Of a DNA stretch of 64,000 bases, positions 15,768 through 27,900 are shown one piece after another. Source of the stretch: Bacteroidia bacterium (GTDB lineage: Bacteria > Bacteroidota > Bacteroidia > NS11-12g > UBA955). Positions within the stretch are counted from its first letter, which is position 1. Each line of letters begins with the position of its first letter. Made by a program: the position numbers and the translations under genes. Where the stretch lies: the NCBI GenBank assembly GCA_023653095.1, contig JAMNXP010000010.1:1-64000 (forward strand), written 5' to 3'. The notes below the pieces were generated by a model. It made no database searches and was not told the DNA's origin. It was given only the letters and a program-made list of their open reading frames with translations.

Positions 15768-17918
15768 ATGGCAGTTATACAGAGACTTAGAAATTCCGGA
15801 TGGGTAGCAGTAGTTATCGTTACAGCATTGGTGTTGTTTGTGGTGGGTGATTGGCTCACAGGTAAGGGCAACGGAGGTACGGTTGATGAGAATCAAGACG
15901 TTATCGCAGAAGCCAATGGTGAGAAGTACCGCGAAGCGGAATTGGTAGCTATTGTTGATGAGTTCTACAAACAAGAAATTGCTCAAGATGCCAATTATAA
16001 ATTGGATGAAGCCAATACCAACAAATTGTTCCAACGTGCTTGGAATGAATTGTTGAAGCGCAAGTTGCTTTTAACTGAGATTGATCTATCAGGGGTAACC
16101 TTATCAAAGGCAGATGAGAATGAACTTTTGGTTGGTGAGCATCCTAATGATAACATTGCAACAGATCAGTCGTTCCAAACAGACGGTAAATTTGATCCTA
16201 ACAAGGTGAAGATGATGATCAATGAAGCTAAGGTAAATCCACAAAACAGACAGCTTTTAGCGAACTACATCAACAACATCTTCGCAAACGAAAAAGAAAT
16301 GCGTTATGCTACCTATGTGGCAAAAGCGCAAAATTTCAAATCGAAGAAAGAAATAGAATATGACTATTTAGCGGCTAATCAGTCAGTGACTGGTAAAGTA
16401 GTTGCCATGAATATTTCAAAAATAGCCGACAAAGACATCAAAATTTCCGATGATGATTTGGAGGACTATTTGAATGCAAACAAAGAAAAATACCGCATCA
16501 AGCAAGAATCACGCAGTTTGAAATATGTGGTTTTTGATTTGATCCCTTCAAGAGCTGATACGATAGACGCATACGAGCAAGCTGCACGTTTTGCTGAAGT
16601 GTATGAAAAACAAGCTTCCAAACCAGATACTTTAGGTGCCATTGGATTTGTAAGAATCACAGACTTGAAGGATCCAGTTCCTGCTATCATCAAAGATTCA
16701 TTGTGGTCAGCGACTAACGGAACTGTTTTAGGTCCTATTTACGACAAAGGTAAATTTTCTGTATATCAGAAGGTAGCAAGCGAAAATGATACTATTCCAA
16801 TGGTGAACGTATCTCATATTTTGATTCCTATGAGTGGTTCTCTGCCAAATCAAACTGTGATTAAAGACTCTATTGAAGCATTAGCGAAAGCGAAAGAAGT
16901 ATTCGACATGGTTGCAGGGGGTAAGCAAATTGCTGATTTAGCATCTCTTTATTCTGGTGACCAAGGTTCTGCCAACAATGGTGGATCTTATGGTTGGGCT
17001 GATCCTAGAAACTATGTAAAAGAATACAAAGAGTTTTGTATGACCGCTCGAAAAGGTCAAATAGGGTTAGTAAAAACTCAATTTGGTTACCACATCATGA
17101 AAGCGATGGAAGAGCCAGATTATCAGAAAATGAAGTTTGTGATGAATACCATCGAAATTCTTCCAGGTCGCGAAACCGTTGATAAAGTAGATCAAGCAAG
17201 CAGAAAATTGAAGAACCAAATCAATCCTGATATGCCTGAGTCGTTTGACAAAGCAGTAGAGAAAATGTCATTGATACCGCGTGTTGAGCTTGATTTCACC
17301 ACAGATAAGCGCAGTTTAGGTAGCATCGGCGATATGAGCGATGTAAAGCAATTGATGAACTGGTTATTCAACGAGAAGCGTGAGATGAATGAAATCTCTG
17401 AGGTTTTTGCTTTCCCAACCAAGCACGTAATCATCAAATTGGAAAATGTGAAACACGTTGGTTATGCGACTGTTGATAACGTGCGTACTGAAATAGAGAA
17501 GATTGTTAGAGATCAGAAGAAAGCTGAAGTTGCTGGACAAAAAATAGCAGATGCATTGGCTAAGAACAAAAATGCTGAAGCAGTTGCACAAACTCTTCAG
17601 TGTGATTATTTCACTACCGATGTAGTTCGCTACGGACAAGGTTTCTTGCCACAAATTGGAAATGAGTTTAACGTTTTGGGTGTGGTTTTTGGATTGCCTG
17701 ACGGAGTTACTTCTAAGCCCATCATTGGCAAGCAAGTGGCTGCAGTAGTCATCAAAGAAAAATCAACCAAATTAGATGTTCCTGTATCGGCTTACAACAT
17801 TCCTAACCAAGAAGATTATTCAAGCCAACCACAATTTGTCTTGAATCGTTTGCAAGAAATATTAACCAGTTCTGCAAATGTGAGCGACATGCGTTACAAG
17901 TTTGAGTGGCACCGTTAA
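15768..17918 (+). CDS. ppiD: Membrane-anchored peptidyl-prolyl isomerase, PpiD/SurA type
   Basis: The 716-residue protein starts MAVIQRLRNSGW followed by one transmembrane helix (about residues 13-31), so most of it faces the periplasm. A SurA-like chaperone region follows. A parvulin domain spans about residues 346-448, with NVSHILIPM at its start, GGSYGWADPR in the middle and FGYHIMKAMEE at its end. The C-terminal third has further chaperone-like helices. Proteins of this layout assist folding of secreted and outer membrane proteins as they leave the Sec channel. The phosphosugar isomerase gene follows after 19 bases. Confidence 0.9.
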   Translation: MAVIQRLRNSGWVAVVIVTALVLFVVGDWLTGKGNGGTVDENQDVIAEANGEKYREAELVAIVDEFYKQEIAQDANYKLDEANTNKLFQRAWNELLKRKLLLTEIDLSGVTLSKADENELLVGEHPNDNIATDQSFQTDGKFDPNKVKMMINEAKVNPQNRQLLANYINNIFANEKEMRYATYVAKAQNFKSKKEIEYDYLAANQSVTGKVVAMNISKIADKDIKISDDDLEDYLNANKEKYRIKQESRSLKYVVFDLIPSRADTIDAYEQAARFAEVYEKQASKPDTLGAIGFVRITDLKDPVPAIIKDSLWSATNGTVLGPIYDKGKFSVYQKVASENDTIPMVNVSHILIPMSGSLPNQTVIKDSIEALAKAKEVFDMVAGGKQIADLASLYSGDQGSANNGGSYGWADPRNYVKEYKEFCMTARKGQIGLVKTQFGYHIMKAMEEPDYQKMKFVMNTIEILPGRETVDKVDQASRKLKNQINPDMPESFDKAVEKMSLIPRVELDFTTDKRSLGSIGDMSDVKQLMNWLFNEKREMNEISEVFAFPTKHVIIKLENVKHVGYATVDNVRTEIEKIVRDQKKAEVAGQKIADALAKNKNAEAVAQTLQCDYFTTDVVRYGQGFLPQIGNEFNVLGVVFGLPDGVTSKPIIGKQVAAVVIKEKSTKLDVPVSAYNIPNQEDYSSQPQFVLNRLQEILTSSANVSDMRYKFEWHR

Positions 17919-17937
17919 ATCATTGGAGAAAGAAGAA

Positions 17938-18921
17938 ATGTCAGTATTAACTCACGAAATATCTTTGGAGAACTTCCAAGAGCAGTTTGATTACGTTTTA
18001 ACGCACTACAAGAAACACGGTAAATTGGTTTCCAACTATTCCAACATCATTATTGCTGGATTAGGCGGAAGCGGAATAGGAGGGAAAATTGCACGCTCGT
18101 ATTTTTGGAATCATTCACCTGTTCCAGTAGAAGGATATTCTGATTATCATTTACCCGCATATGCCAACAGCAAGACCCTAACCATCTTGTGTTCCTATTC
18201 GGGCAATACCGAAGAGACTTTGACCATGTTCGCAGAGGCACAAGAACGTGGCTGTGACATCATTTGCATGGCTGCAGGCGGTAAACTTATGGATCTAGCA
18301 ACAGCAGCAGATTATCCTACCTATACCATTGCAACTGGATATCAACCTAGAATGACTTTGGGGTTCGCTTTAGGCAATCTTTTGATGATCGTAGGGGAAG
18401 TTTTAGGTAAAGATTTAACCTCTGATATTACTGAATTGCGCGATACCTTCAAGAACCCAGCACAAGCTGTGACTAGAGCGAAGGAAATGCATGAGCAATT
18501 CCGCAGCACCATTGCTCAAAAGTTCGTAGTGATTACAGACATGGCTTTTGAACCTGTAGGAATTCGTTTCTGCCAACAGATACAAGAGAATGCCAAAGGC
18601 GAAGGATTTGTTTCTGTATTGCCAGAAGCGAATCACAACATGATTGAAAGCTATTACGAAAAACACGATACCAATTTCATTCTTTTGAACAGCCGTCAAA
18701 ATGACCGCGTGACCAAGAGATTTGATTTCGTGAAAAAAGTGCTTACCGATTTAGGTAACAACGTGTATGATTATCCTTTGCATGATGCTAGTTTGAATTC
18801 CATTTTTGAGGTAATTCATTCAACTGATTGGTTGAGTATCTACGCATCTGATGATAAGAAAGTCAACAACATGGAAGTTGGCATCATCATGGAGCTCAAA
18901 GGATTCCTATCCAATCAATAA
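17938..18921 (+). CDS. Bifunctional phosphoglucose/phosphomannose isomerase
   Basis: The 327-residue cytosolic protein has two SIS domains. GLGGSGIGGKIAR near residues 38-50 and SYSGNTEETL near 86-95 bind the sugar phosphate, as in the archaeal-type bifunctional enzyme that interconverts fructose 6-phosphate with glucose 6-phosphate or mannose 6-phosphate. The later EANHNMIESY motif carries the family base. The ATG at 17938 is preferred over 17902 because it follows a purine-rich GGAGAAAGAAGAA site and does not overlap the ppiD stop. Confidence 0.88.
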   Translation: MSVLTHEISLENFQEQFDYVLTHYKKHGKLVSNYSNIIIAGLGGSGIGGKIARSYFWNHSPVPVEGYSDYHLPAYANSKTLTILCSYSGNTEETLTMFAEAQERGCDIICMAAGGKLMDLATAADYPTYTIATGYQPRMTLGFALGNLLMIVGEVLGKDLTSDITELRDTFKNPAQAVTRAKEMHEQFRSTIAQKFVVITDMAFEPVGIRFCQQIQENAKGEGFVSVLPEANHNMIESYYEKHDTNFILLNSRQNDRVTKRFDFVKKVLTDLGNNVYDYPLHDASLNSIFEVIHSTDWLSIYASDDKKVNNMEVGIIMELKGFLSNQ

Positions 18922-18959
18922 TATTTGTCATCTATTTCAGGGATTGTAATCGTTAGAAC

Positions 18960-19733
18960 ATGGCCTTGAAAGTAACATTCTTAGGTACAGGAACTTCGCA
19001 AGGAGTTCCTCCTATAGGTTGCCAATCTGAGGTTTGTTTGAGCGAAAATCCCAAAGATAAACGCCTGAGAGCCAGCGTGCTGGTTCAGTGGGACGGTAAA
19101 GACATCATCATTGATACGGGGCCCGATTTTAGGTATCAAATGTTGCGTCAACAATTGAATAATGTTGATGCCATACTGTTCACACACGAACATAGAGACC
19201 ATACGGCGGGTTTAGATGATATACGTCCCATCAATTACATCCAAGAAAAAAGAGTACCCGTTTATTTGACTGATCAGGTTTTAACGTCACTGAAAGATCA
19301 GTTTGCGTATATTTTTGAACCAGTACCTTATCCAGGAATTCCTGAGTTGGATTTTAATCTTATTGAAAATAAAGAATTCAATTTGTTCGGAAAATCTGTT
19401 GTTCCCATACAAGTGATGCATTATAAATTGCCTGTTTTGGGATTCAGAATGGGCAATTTCGCCTACATCACTGACGCCAACTACATCTCAGAGAAAGAAT
19501 TGGAAAAATTGAAAGGGGTAGAAGTTTTGGTATTGAATGCTCTCAGAAAAACGGAGCATATTTCTCACTTTACCTTACAGCAAGCTACTGAATTGGCTCA
19601 GCAAATAGGCGCAAAACAGACCTATTTTACGCATATGAGTCATCAAATAGGGCTTCACGATGAAGTTTGTGCAGAATTGCCCAACGGCATTGATTTGGCG
19701 TATGATGGCCTCACTTTTGAGGTTAGCGAATAA
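18960..19733 (+). CDS. MBL-fold metallo-hydrolase, PhnP-like
   Basis: The 257-residue protein is a metallo-beta-lactamase fold hydrolase. THEHRDH (residues 75-81) supplies the metal ligands, IDTGPDFR and VMHYKLPVLGFR are further family blocks, and HMSHQIG ends the site. The start, FLGTGTSQGVPPIGC, resembles PhnP, a cyclic phosphodiesterase. There are no phosphonate genes nearby, so the natural substrate is open. Its last 11 bases overlap the end of convergent porZ, with no terminator between. Confidence 0.85.
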   Translation: MALKVTFLGTGTSQGVPPIGCQSEVCLSENPKDKRLRASVLVQWDGKDIIIDTGPDFRYQMLRQQLNNVDAILFTHEHRDHTAGLDDIRPINYIQEKRVPVYLTDQVLTSLKDQFAYIFEPVPYPGIPELDFNLIENKEFNLFGKSVVPIQVMHYKLPVLGFRMGNFAYITDANYISEKELEKLKGVEVLVLNALRKTEHISHFTLQQATELAQQIGAKQTYFTHMSHQIGLHDEVCAELPNGIDLAYDGLTFEVSE

Positions 19734-21960
19734 ATACAAATTTACCCATAGCAGTTTCACTGCCATCGCTGTTCATTCCAAAAACAAAAAACACGCCGCT
19801 GTTGGGTTTGCTACCGTCTAGTCTATGTCCATCCCATGTAGCCTTACTACCGTTTGCCATGGTTTGATATATGAGCCTACCGTGAAGATCGGTAATTCTG
19901 ATTTCTGCGTTTTCAGCCAATCCTTCAATGGTAATGATTCCGTCGTATTTGGGTGGTACAGGATTTGGATAAATTTTAATTTCTCCGAAGTTATTATTAC
20001 CTCTAGCAGCATCATTTCTATAGCTAACAATTCCTTTGTCTGTACCAATGAATAATTCACCGGTATTGTCAATTTGTCCCAAACAAATAATATTGTTAGA
20101 AATTAATGGGCTATTTTCCGTGGAAAAGCGTTTGATGACTTGTTGACCGTATTCATCGGCGCAGAAGAGACCGTTTCTGGTAGCGAACCATTTTCTACTC
20201 CCACCGTCAACTAGAATATCTGTAATGGTTTCTTCCCCCAGTAAATATCCTAATTGTCCGTCTTGATCAACAATGAATCGGTCTACCTTTGGGTTAGAAA
20301 ATAGGTTTTGGGAACCGGTATAAATGTTGAGACCTTGATTGGTGCCTATCCAAACATACCCGTTCTTATCAGCTGCGATAGATAAAACTTCGGTACTGAT
20401 TAGACCATGTTGTTTACCTATTCTCACTATACGATCATCGCTTGTTTGGGACATCGATTCTCCTTCATGAAAAACAATGATACCACCTGTTTTTAGCGTC
20501 ATCCACTTACGATCGTTAGCATCAATGGTGAGTGAGGTGATTTCTTGTTCATCTAATAAGCTGAAGGAAAACCACTCGCCTTTAAAGGTTCTACAAAGCA
20601 AAGGCTTGCTTTGAGCATAATTCACTACCCAAAAATTACCCTTGCTATCAACTGACATTCCGCCTAAGTGAAGAAAGCTACTGTCGTTGATTCGTTTTAA
20701 TGGAGTGTTGGTTTCATCCATTTTTTGCTTGATCTCCCCATTTTGGATGATCAAAATACCGTTGGAATGGGTCGCAGCATACAAACTTTGGTAGGTGGGG
20801 TGATAGGCAACAAAGGTGAAATCATACATGTTTACATTCAAGGGGGAAGATACATTGCTCTTCCATCCGTCTGAATTGTATAAGTAAAAACCACTGTTGT
20901 TAAATGCGTTACCAAATGTCGAACTCAATCCACCACCGGTGGTTAAAAGCATATTGCCCTCTTTGGACATTTTAAACACCGATACTTGGTCTGGTCCATT
21001 GGGCATAAAGGCTATTTCACCAGCGGGGTCTTTTTTAATGATTCCAGGACCAATTCCAGTGCAAAACCAATATATTTTATCGTTGAATTGGGTAAAATCG
21101 GAAATTAAATTGACCGTTTCAACGGTATAACCTTGGTTATTGATTTTAGTCATGGAACCTTGTCTACCAATATGCAGTCCTTCGGAATTGGTAAAGATAT
21201 TAGCAGTGGGTCTTTTCGAAGGGAAAGGAGTGTTTACTGTGCCTTTGAAGTACTTTTTGATGGTTGAATCATTTTCAAAGAACAGTGAATCATTCCAGGC
21301 TGACATTTTGAAACATGGGCTGACGGATTGAAACGCCCATTTCCATTGATTGTAATCGTTCAAATTAACGGTTCTTGAATACTTTGCACTTCTGATTCCT
21401 GTGGTAGTTCCAACAAAAATAGAATCTCCCATCACCGTTGATGCAAATAAGGGAATTTCTTGTCCGTTGTTTCCGATGGACGTATAACTGTCTCTGATCT
21501 CTCTTTTTTGGATATCAACAATTAGTAGTCCAAAGTTGGTAGATAAAATGGCATCATTACCGCTGAAAGAGCAATGATTGATGCGTTTATCGCCTTGTAA
21601 AAGTTTGTTTTTAAAGCCGGGAATGTTTTGAATTTGTTGATCTTTAAAAAGTAAATCAATGTTTCCATCGGCGTAGCCAATCACTAAAACATCTGCATTT
21701 GAATTGTATTTTAAGCAGGTGATTTCAATGCCATTGAATCCGTCTTCCTTTTTCAATAAGGTCATTTCTCCGATATTGGATGTTCTCCAAAATCCGTTTT
21801 CGCTGGCAGAGTAAATGAATTTACTGCTTGCCTCACAGACTTTCGCATTTCTGTATGTGAAGTGTGAACGCCATGTGCCGGTTGGGATTTGATTTTGGGC
21901 AAAAAGGATGTTAGTCCCCAGGCTAAAAATTGAAAGGATGCTTAAAACAAGGGCTTTCAT
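19723..21960 (-). CDS. porZ: Type IX secretion surface protein PorZ
   Basis: The 745-residue protein has a signal peptide (1-21), a long two-component-regulator style propeller region with repeats such as YVWIGTNQGLNIY, KWFATRNGLFCA and ELFIGTDKGIVSY, and a C-terminal type A sorting domain from about residue 665, beginning IKIYPNPVPP. This is the PorZ layout. In Porphyromonas gingivalis PorZ is part of the surface attachment complex that delivers anionic lipopolysaccharide to T9SS cargo. The start codon overlaps the sprA stop by one base, so translation is probably coupled to the translocon gene. Confidence 0.88.
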   Translation of the reverse strand: MKALVLSILSIFSLGTNILFAQNQIPTGTWRSHFTYRNAKVCEASSKFIYSASENGFWRTSNIGEMTLLKKEDGFNGIEITCLKYNSNADVLVIGYADGNIDLLFKDQQIQNIPGFKNKLLQGDKRINHCSFSGNDAILSTNFGLLIVDIQKREIRDSYTSIGNNGQEIPLFASTVMGDSIFVGTTTGIRSAKYSRTVNLNDYNQWKWAFQSVSPCFKMSAWNDSLFFENDSTIKKYFKGTVNTPFPSKRPTANIFTNSEGLHIGRQGSMTKINNQGYTVETVNLISDFTQFNDKIYWFCTGIGPGIIKKDPAGEIAFMPNGPDQVSVFKMSKEGNMLLTTGGGLSSTFGNAFNNSGFYLYNSDGWKSNVSSPLNVNMYDFTFVAYHPTYQSLYAATHSNGILIIQNGEIKQKMDETNTPLKRINDSSFLHLGGMSVDSKGNFWVVNYAQSKPLLCRTFKGEWFSFSLLDEQEITSLTIDANDRKWMTLKTGGIIVFHEGESMSQTSDDRIVRIGKQHGLISTEVLSIAADKNGYVWIGTNQGLNIYTGSQNLFSNPKVDRFIVDQDGQLGYLLGEETITDILVDGGSRKWFATRNGLFCADEYGQQVIKRFSTENSPLISNNIICLGQIDNTGELFIGTDKGIVSYRNDAARGNNNFGEIKIYPNPVPPKYDGIITIEGLAENAEIRITDLHGRLIYQTMANGSKATWDGHRLDGSKPNSGVFFVFGMNSDGSETAMGKFVFIR

Positions 21961-24900
21961 TAGTTGAAAGTATATCTTAGTTCAATTCCGAAATCTGTGA
22001 GTGAAGTGTAGAACTGAGTAGCAATTTTGGGGTTCATAATCACTCTGTTGTACCTCAAAGCCAAGTTGATTTTTTGGTTTACTTGATAGGTTGCGGAAGG
22101 TGTGATTTTGATGTTGGTCATACCCGCTGTGTACTTATTGATGTTCACATCAATTTTACGAATCACCGTGGTGTTGTCATTTACAGATAGGGCTAGGTCA
22201 AATCTAAAGTCATTCGGTAGATAGGTCCATCTGCCTTTTCTTCTTATGGGAAGAGTTAGTCCAGTCGTTCTGTAACCTGCATTCAACTGGAATTCATTTT
22301 GCTTCATTTCAGTCAAATTATAACTAGAAGCAAATAATTTCAAAACTCTTGAACGTTTGTATTCAAAGCCCACGGTCCAATTGTTTTTAGTGGTGATATT
22401 CACCCCAATCAAAGGAGAGAAATTCTCACTGATGGTTACATCGGCAATTTGAAGTTTAGGAATGAGATCCTTTCCTATTTGAGCCTGCTGTAATGGATCG
22501 TATTTGAGGTTGCGCGTAAAATTACCAATGGTATACTTTCCTGAATAGGCGTGTTTAATGTTGATGTTAGTGAAGATTTCCTTCAAAGCTGGAATCTTGG
22601 TTAAACCATTATAATTGATGTTCCAGTTGGGTAGAGGAATTGCAGGGAAACCAGAAATATCGGTTCTTCCTACATCAAGTCCAGCATAAGCGGCATAAAA
22701 TCCACCAATAATAACATCTTGATGCGTCTTGCTGTAACCCAGAGGGAATTTGGTTGTTGAATCAATTTCCAAAGCACCTCCGAATTCTGGATTGGCTCTT
22801 TGCAAGCGGGTAGCGACAGTATAGCGATTGTCTAGGAAGGCGTCGAATACTGGATTGGGATAGTTCTCGTTCATTTCAATATCTTTAATGAAATGCGTAT
22901 TAAAGAAAATAGCTGATATGCTGTAAGTTCCAGTACCGGTGAGACCTTCGTCTAGCCATTTGAAACCATCGTTTTTGAAAATACTTTGAGTTCCGTCTGT
23001 TTCGTTACGCAAGAAATCCAATCTGATTCTGAAATCCTTGATGGGTTCTATAGAAATGTTACCGCTGATATTTTGGTTCAAATTGGTTCTGTAGAAATTG
23101 GATTGTCTTTTATCCGATGCCATATATCCTCTATCAGCCAAAGAATATCTGAGGTTTGGATCTTGGAATCCAAACACAAAGTCCAATCCTGGTTGTAGAT
23201 GCTTGAAATTGTATCCAAAATAGTCTGGTCTTAAATTGAAACCAGGCAATTCAGTAGCTTCTTTACGGGTGATATTGATATTGGCATTTTTCACCATGGT
23301 GATCAAATCGCCCAATATCACAATAGCAGGATTTGGTTTGATGATATCACTTTTCCCTTTTTCTAAGGCACTGCTATAGGTGGGTTCTTCAGGATTTCCG
23401 TCCTTGGGGGCGTCTTTTTTCTTACGCTTTTTTGGAGTGCGATAATCTTTCAAAAACGGCACTTGCGAATACAGTTGCGTGAAGTTAAATTGAGCAGTCA
23501 AGTTGATGTCTTGGCTGTTTTGGATTCTATTTCCAAGTCCCGCAAAAGCCGGAGGAGCTTGATTCCAATCATAGCTCCCTTTGTAATTTGCGTTTGCCGA
23601 AATCCATTTTAAGAAACTGATTTTTGAGAAGGGAAGGGTGTAGGTTAGGTTGGCGGTTTGATAGAATCTTCTCAATCGTCCAAATCCTTCGAATTCCTGA
23701 TAAATTGAATCTTGTTTTTCTCTACTGTCGATGGCACCGTAAGGTTCTTGAATTCGAGCTTCAACGTTCGCCGCATAACTGAAGTTCAACGAACGGGCAA
23801 TGGGTAAGGAGAAATTATAGTTTCTATTGAGGGTGAAGTTTTTATCGTACATGCGAGGATTCAACTGCTTGAAGCTGTTGTTGTTCCTCATTTGCATTTC
23901 TGAATATAACCTATTGACCTGCATTTGGGTATTGAAGGCCGATGGAATGAAATTGAAATTGAAATCGCGAATGATGGCTAATTTTTTGCTTCGCAATTTC
24001 TTAAAGGGCATGATGAACTTGGTGTTGTTATTGTAGGCATACCCCAAAGTTGCTTGAGTGGTATTGATAAAGTATTCCTCAATTTGTTGGTTTCTTCTGT
24101 AATTGCTCTGATAACTGTAACTACCGTTGAAATTCGAAATAGAATAAATTTTGGCTTTCTTATTTCCGGGTTGAGCAATTCTAAAGTTGTTGATGTTGAA
24201 ACTGAACAAGGAGTTGTAATCTTCTGCGGCCTTCCTGATGGTGTTACGCATGGTTTGATCTGTCAATGCCGACAAATAAGATTGCAGTTCAATATCAGGA
24301 TTCAATGGGTTGAATTTTGGCTGAACAAAACTTTCTGACCAACCAAGGTAAAGAGGAATACTTACTCCTTTTTCCTTAGGGAAGAATCTTCCAAATTCTA
24401 AATTTGTGGCAAGATCGTAGTTGTAACTGTTTGATAAGCTACGCTGATTCAATTTCTTATCAACGTCACCAAAACCGATGGTTCTGATAGATCCTGCCAT
24501 GTTTACTTGCCCAAAGTCAGCCAACTGAGCTTGTAGGTTTGCCAATGCAGCCCAACCACCGCCGTTGGAGATGTCTTTCACGCGCAATTCATTGGTCCAA
24601 ACTTCAAAGCACTTGGGTTCTGGACTATTGTTTTTCACACCTACCATCATTACACGAAGGTTACTCAAGTCGGGCAGACCCATTACGGTAATTTTTCCTT
24701 TGTCTAAGAACTTGATGTAAGGAGCAGTCATGGGCCAACCTGCATTTTGGCGGGCAATTTTTAAATCAAACAGATTTTGGAATTCCAAGTCTATCATATT
24801 GGCATCAGGCCAAACGAGTTTATCTGCGGTTGGTGCATTTCCATTTACAAACCCTCTAGTCATAGAAAGAGGAATTTCGTATTCGTAGTAGTTGCTGGTT

Positions 24901-27900
24901 AAATCGGTTCCAAAACGAATAAACGCTGAAACTTCTCCGTCTTGAATGGTATTTGGTGTTACCTCTTCGGCGTGAACAAAAAGTTGAATGCGCTTGTAGT
25001 TTCTGATGTCGTGTTGAACGGTTTTGAAGGCACCTCTAGCATCGCCCGGTTGTAAATTACACGTCAACATGCTTAAGGATTGCTCGTTTTCAAGAACTGT
25101 ACCCAAGCTAGCCATGTTTTGAACTCGCACAATGCCTGGAGGTGTTACATAAGCTACTGGTGATCTCTTGCTATTTTCTTCCAAGTTCACTGTACTCACA
25201 ACAAACTTGGTACCGTCGTTGGGGTCAGTAGGTACAACAACACCAGGAGTTTTCAAGGAATTGGTGTATCTGCGCCAATCTGCGCGCACCATATTGATAT
25301 ATCCAAAGCGTAAAACAGCAGAATCATTGAAATCTCTTACAACCATTCGCATGAAACGGATACTCTTAAAATCAGAAATGTTTCCTACGGCTTTTTCATA
25401 TTCCCTCACGGGGATTTTTAATTGATACCAACGAATGTTCTCTTGTTTGCCGTTTCTGAGTGTCACCAAATTATTGATAACATCCGCAACATAATTTTTC
25501 CCAATTTGTAAATCATTGTCAGAGATTTTAATCTTGTATTGGAAATAATCTTCACTTTGGTTCATGGTGAAGTCACGGTTGATGTCTTCGTAATCAGGCT
25601 GCGTGGTTGAAGACTTGGGCATGGGGGCGTATTGACCTGTAAACGTTTCAGTGGAACTATTGCCCTCTAGTCCCTGGTATTTTGAATAACGCTGAACAAT
25701 ATCTGCATCATCATTGGTATACTTCTCTTCTAAATAATGCGTAAAATTATCATTGGCGGGGTCTTTAAGTGCATTTTGATAAACTGGACTGTTGACACCA
25801 AAATTGGTTTCCAATTGTTTGAGATAAGCAGTATCAAAAAATTCTCTTTCCTGGTCATCGCTTAAACCATCTAATCCAACATCTTGAAATTTACGAGCTG
25901 CTGGGTTGTTATCGAAGGCAAAGTTGATTTGTGGACTGGTTGCTACAATACCGAAATTTGAGGTGTCGGTTTCATTGTTGTTATTGTTCGATGTAGGAAG
26001 CCCATTCTCAAATGCTTTTCTTCTATCTGGAAGAATGTCTTCAGAAATATTTCCCAAGTGAAACAACAATTCGCCTTTGAGGTTTTTATTGTGATACAAT
26101 GGGTCCATCAACCATATTTCAATATAGTCAATGTTTGCTGCTTCAAAGTCGTTCTGATCTACACGACGCATAATGCCAGCCCAACTTTTTTGGGGATCAG
26201 CAAAGCGGCCATTCGGAAGAAGTTCATTTGCATCAGCGTTGAAGTTATACATTCCACGCTCAAACGGATTGAATGCCAAATCTAACGTAGGAAGAATGGT
26301 TGCAGTACCTTGAGGGAAGTTTCTTTCAGGGAACACTTCTCTTTGATCAATTTGACGCATGAAAGGGTCACTCAATATCTGATCTACCCGCTTTCTGATG
26401 TTATCGGGCATGTCAATATCTCTGTAAAACAATTGATCAATGGTATAAAAGCTCAGACGCGCACTGCGGTTGAGCCATTGACGTTTGTCAGAAAGATTTG
26501 TTTCAGGGAAGAAGTCGGGTTGTTTTTGAGGGACACTTGCTACCACCCAGTTATTGACTACCTTGAAATCATTGGGTAGTTCAGCTGCTTCAAAATCTTC
26601 CAAGTTAGATACCCCGCGCTGATCTCCTTGTGATTTGTGGTTGTGAGGGATGATTTTTGCAAATTCAGCGTATGCTGTGATGTTTGATATTTCTTTGGTT
26701 TCTAAAAATGGTAGTTTATCAACCAATTTGGTCAAAAAACGGGATTTAGAACTATAGGCCAAGTCAGCCCCAAAAATGGTGTTCAATAAAGGTTCTTCGT
26801 TGAAGTTGGTTTTAGATGTGAGCGGACGTTCATACATATGGAGAGCGGTTGCTCCTATCATGAAGTTTTTATTAAACTTGTGTTCAACTCTTCCGCCTAA
26901 TAAAGTCTTCTGTTGTATGTTAAACATGCTTTGTCCGTCAGCACTTGCTCTGATTTCAGCTCCGCCCTGCAGTAAACCTTGGTTGATGATTCGAACCCGT
27001 CCCATAGCATAATCAACCTCGTAATCCATTCCTTCTTGAAGCGGACGTCCATTGGCTGTGACCCTTACGGATCCCCTTTGTAGGTTGGTGGTTCCCAAGA
27101 ACAATTCTGCACCGTTGGTGCTCTTGTAGCTACCTTGGAGGAAGAACTTGTTGTGTTTAACGTCTTGGGCTGCTAGGAACTTTGTTGAATCATACAACGC
27201 TTGATAGCAGTAATAGTCGGCCAAATCGTTTCGAGAGCCAAAAATGTCTTTCAAATAATCACCAAAGGGTTCTGTAACGGGGAAAATTACCCGTGCCATT
27301 TTGGTTTGGATGGTGATGCCTTCAATGGCATCAAATATTCCGTCGGGTTTGGCTTCCTGTTGACGATTCAACTTGTCAAGTCCAAAAACACGAATCAATG
27401 GATTACCGTTTTTCAATGCAGGAACATCTGCGGTTCCAATGGGTAAGTAGTTATAGTCAGCACCGCTTGTGTCATCGGCGTAAATGACGTTTAGTTTAAA
27501 GTCTTCCAAAGAAAGCGAGTACGTATTCAAACTGTACACGTTTTTCATCATCAAATCCCAAATGGGTAAGCGGGTTCTGATGGTATTGCCTTTCAACATT
27601 TTCAGGTACAACAACTGTTGATCACCTGGTGCAACATCTCTGGAGAATTCTCCTACTTGAAAGGTTTCACCATTGTAGGTATATTCAAAAGCTACGGCCA
27701 GAATTTCATCGTTGTTGAGAGGTTGATTCAACGAGATGTAACCCAATTGTTGGTTTAAACTGAATTCATTGTCTTTCAATTGACGTGCATAATTCAGCAA
27801 ATCAAAATCCAATGTTTGTTCAAAATTGGGGAAGGAGGAGTAAATCGCATCAATGGAAGTACCCGTTTTTCTGATGGCTGGGTTGCTTTGTAAAGAGGAA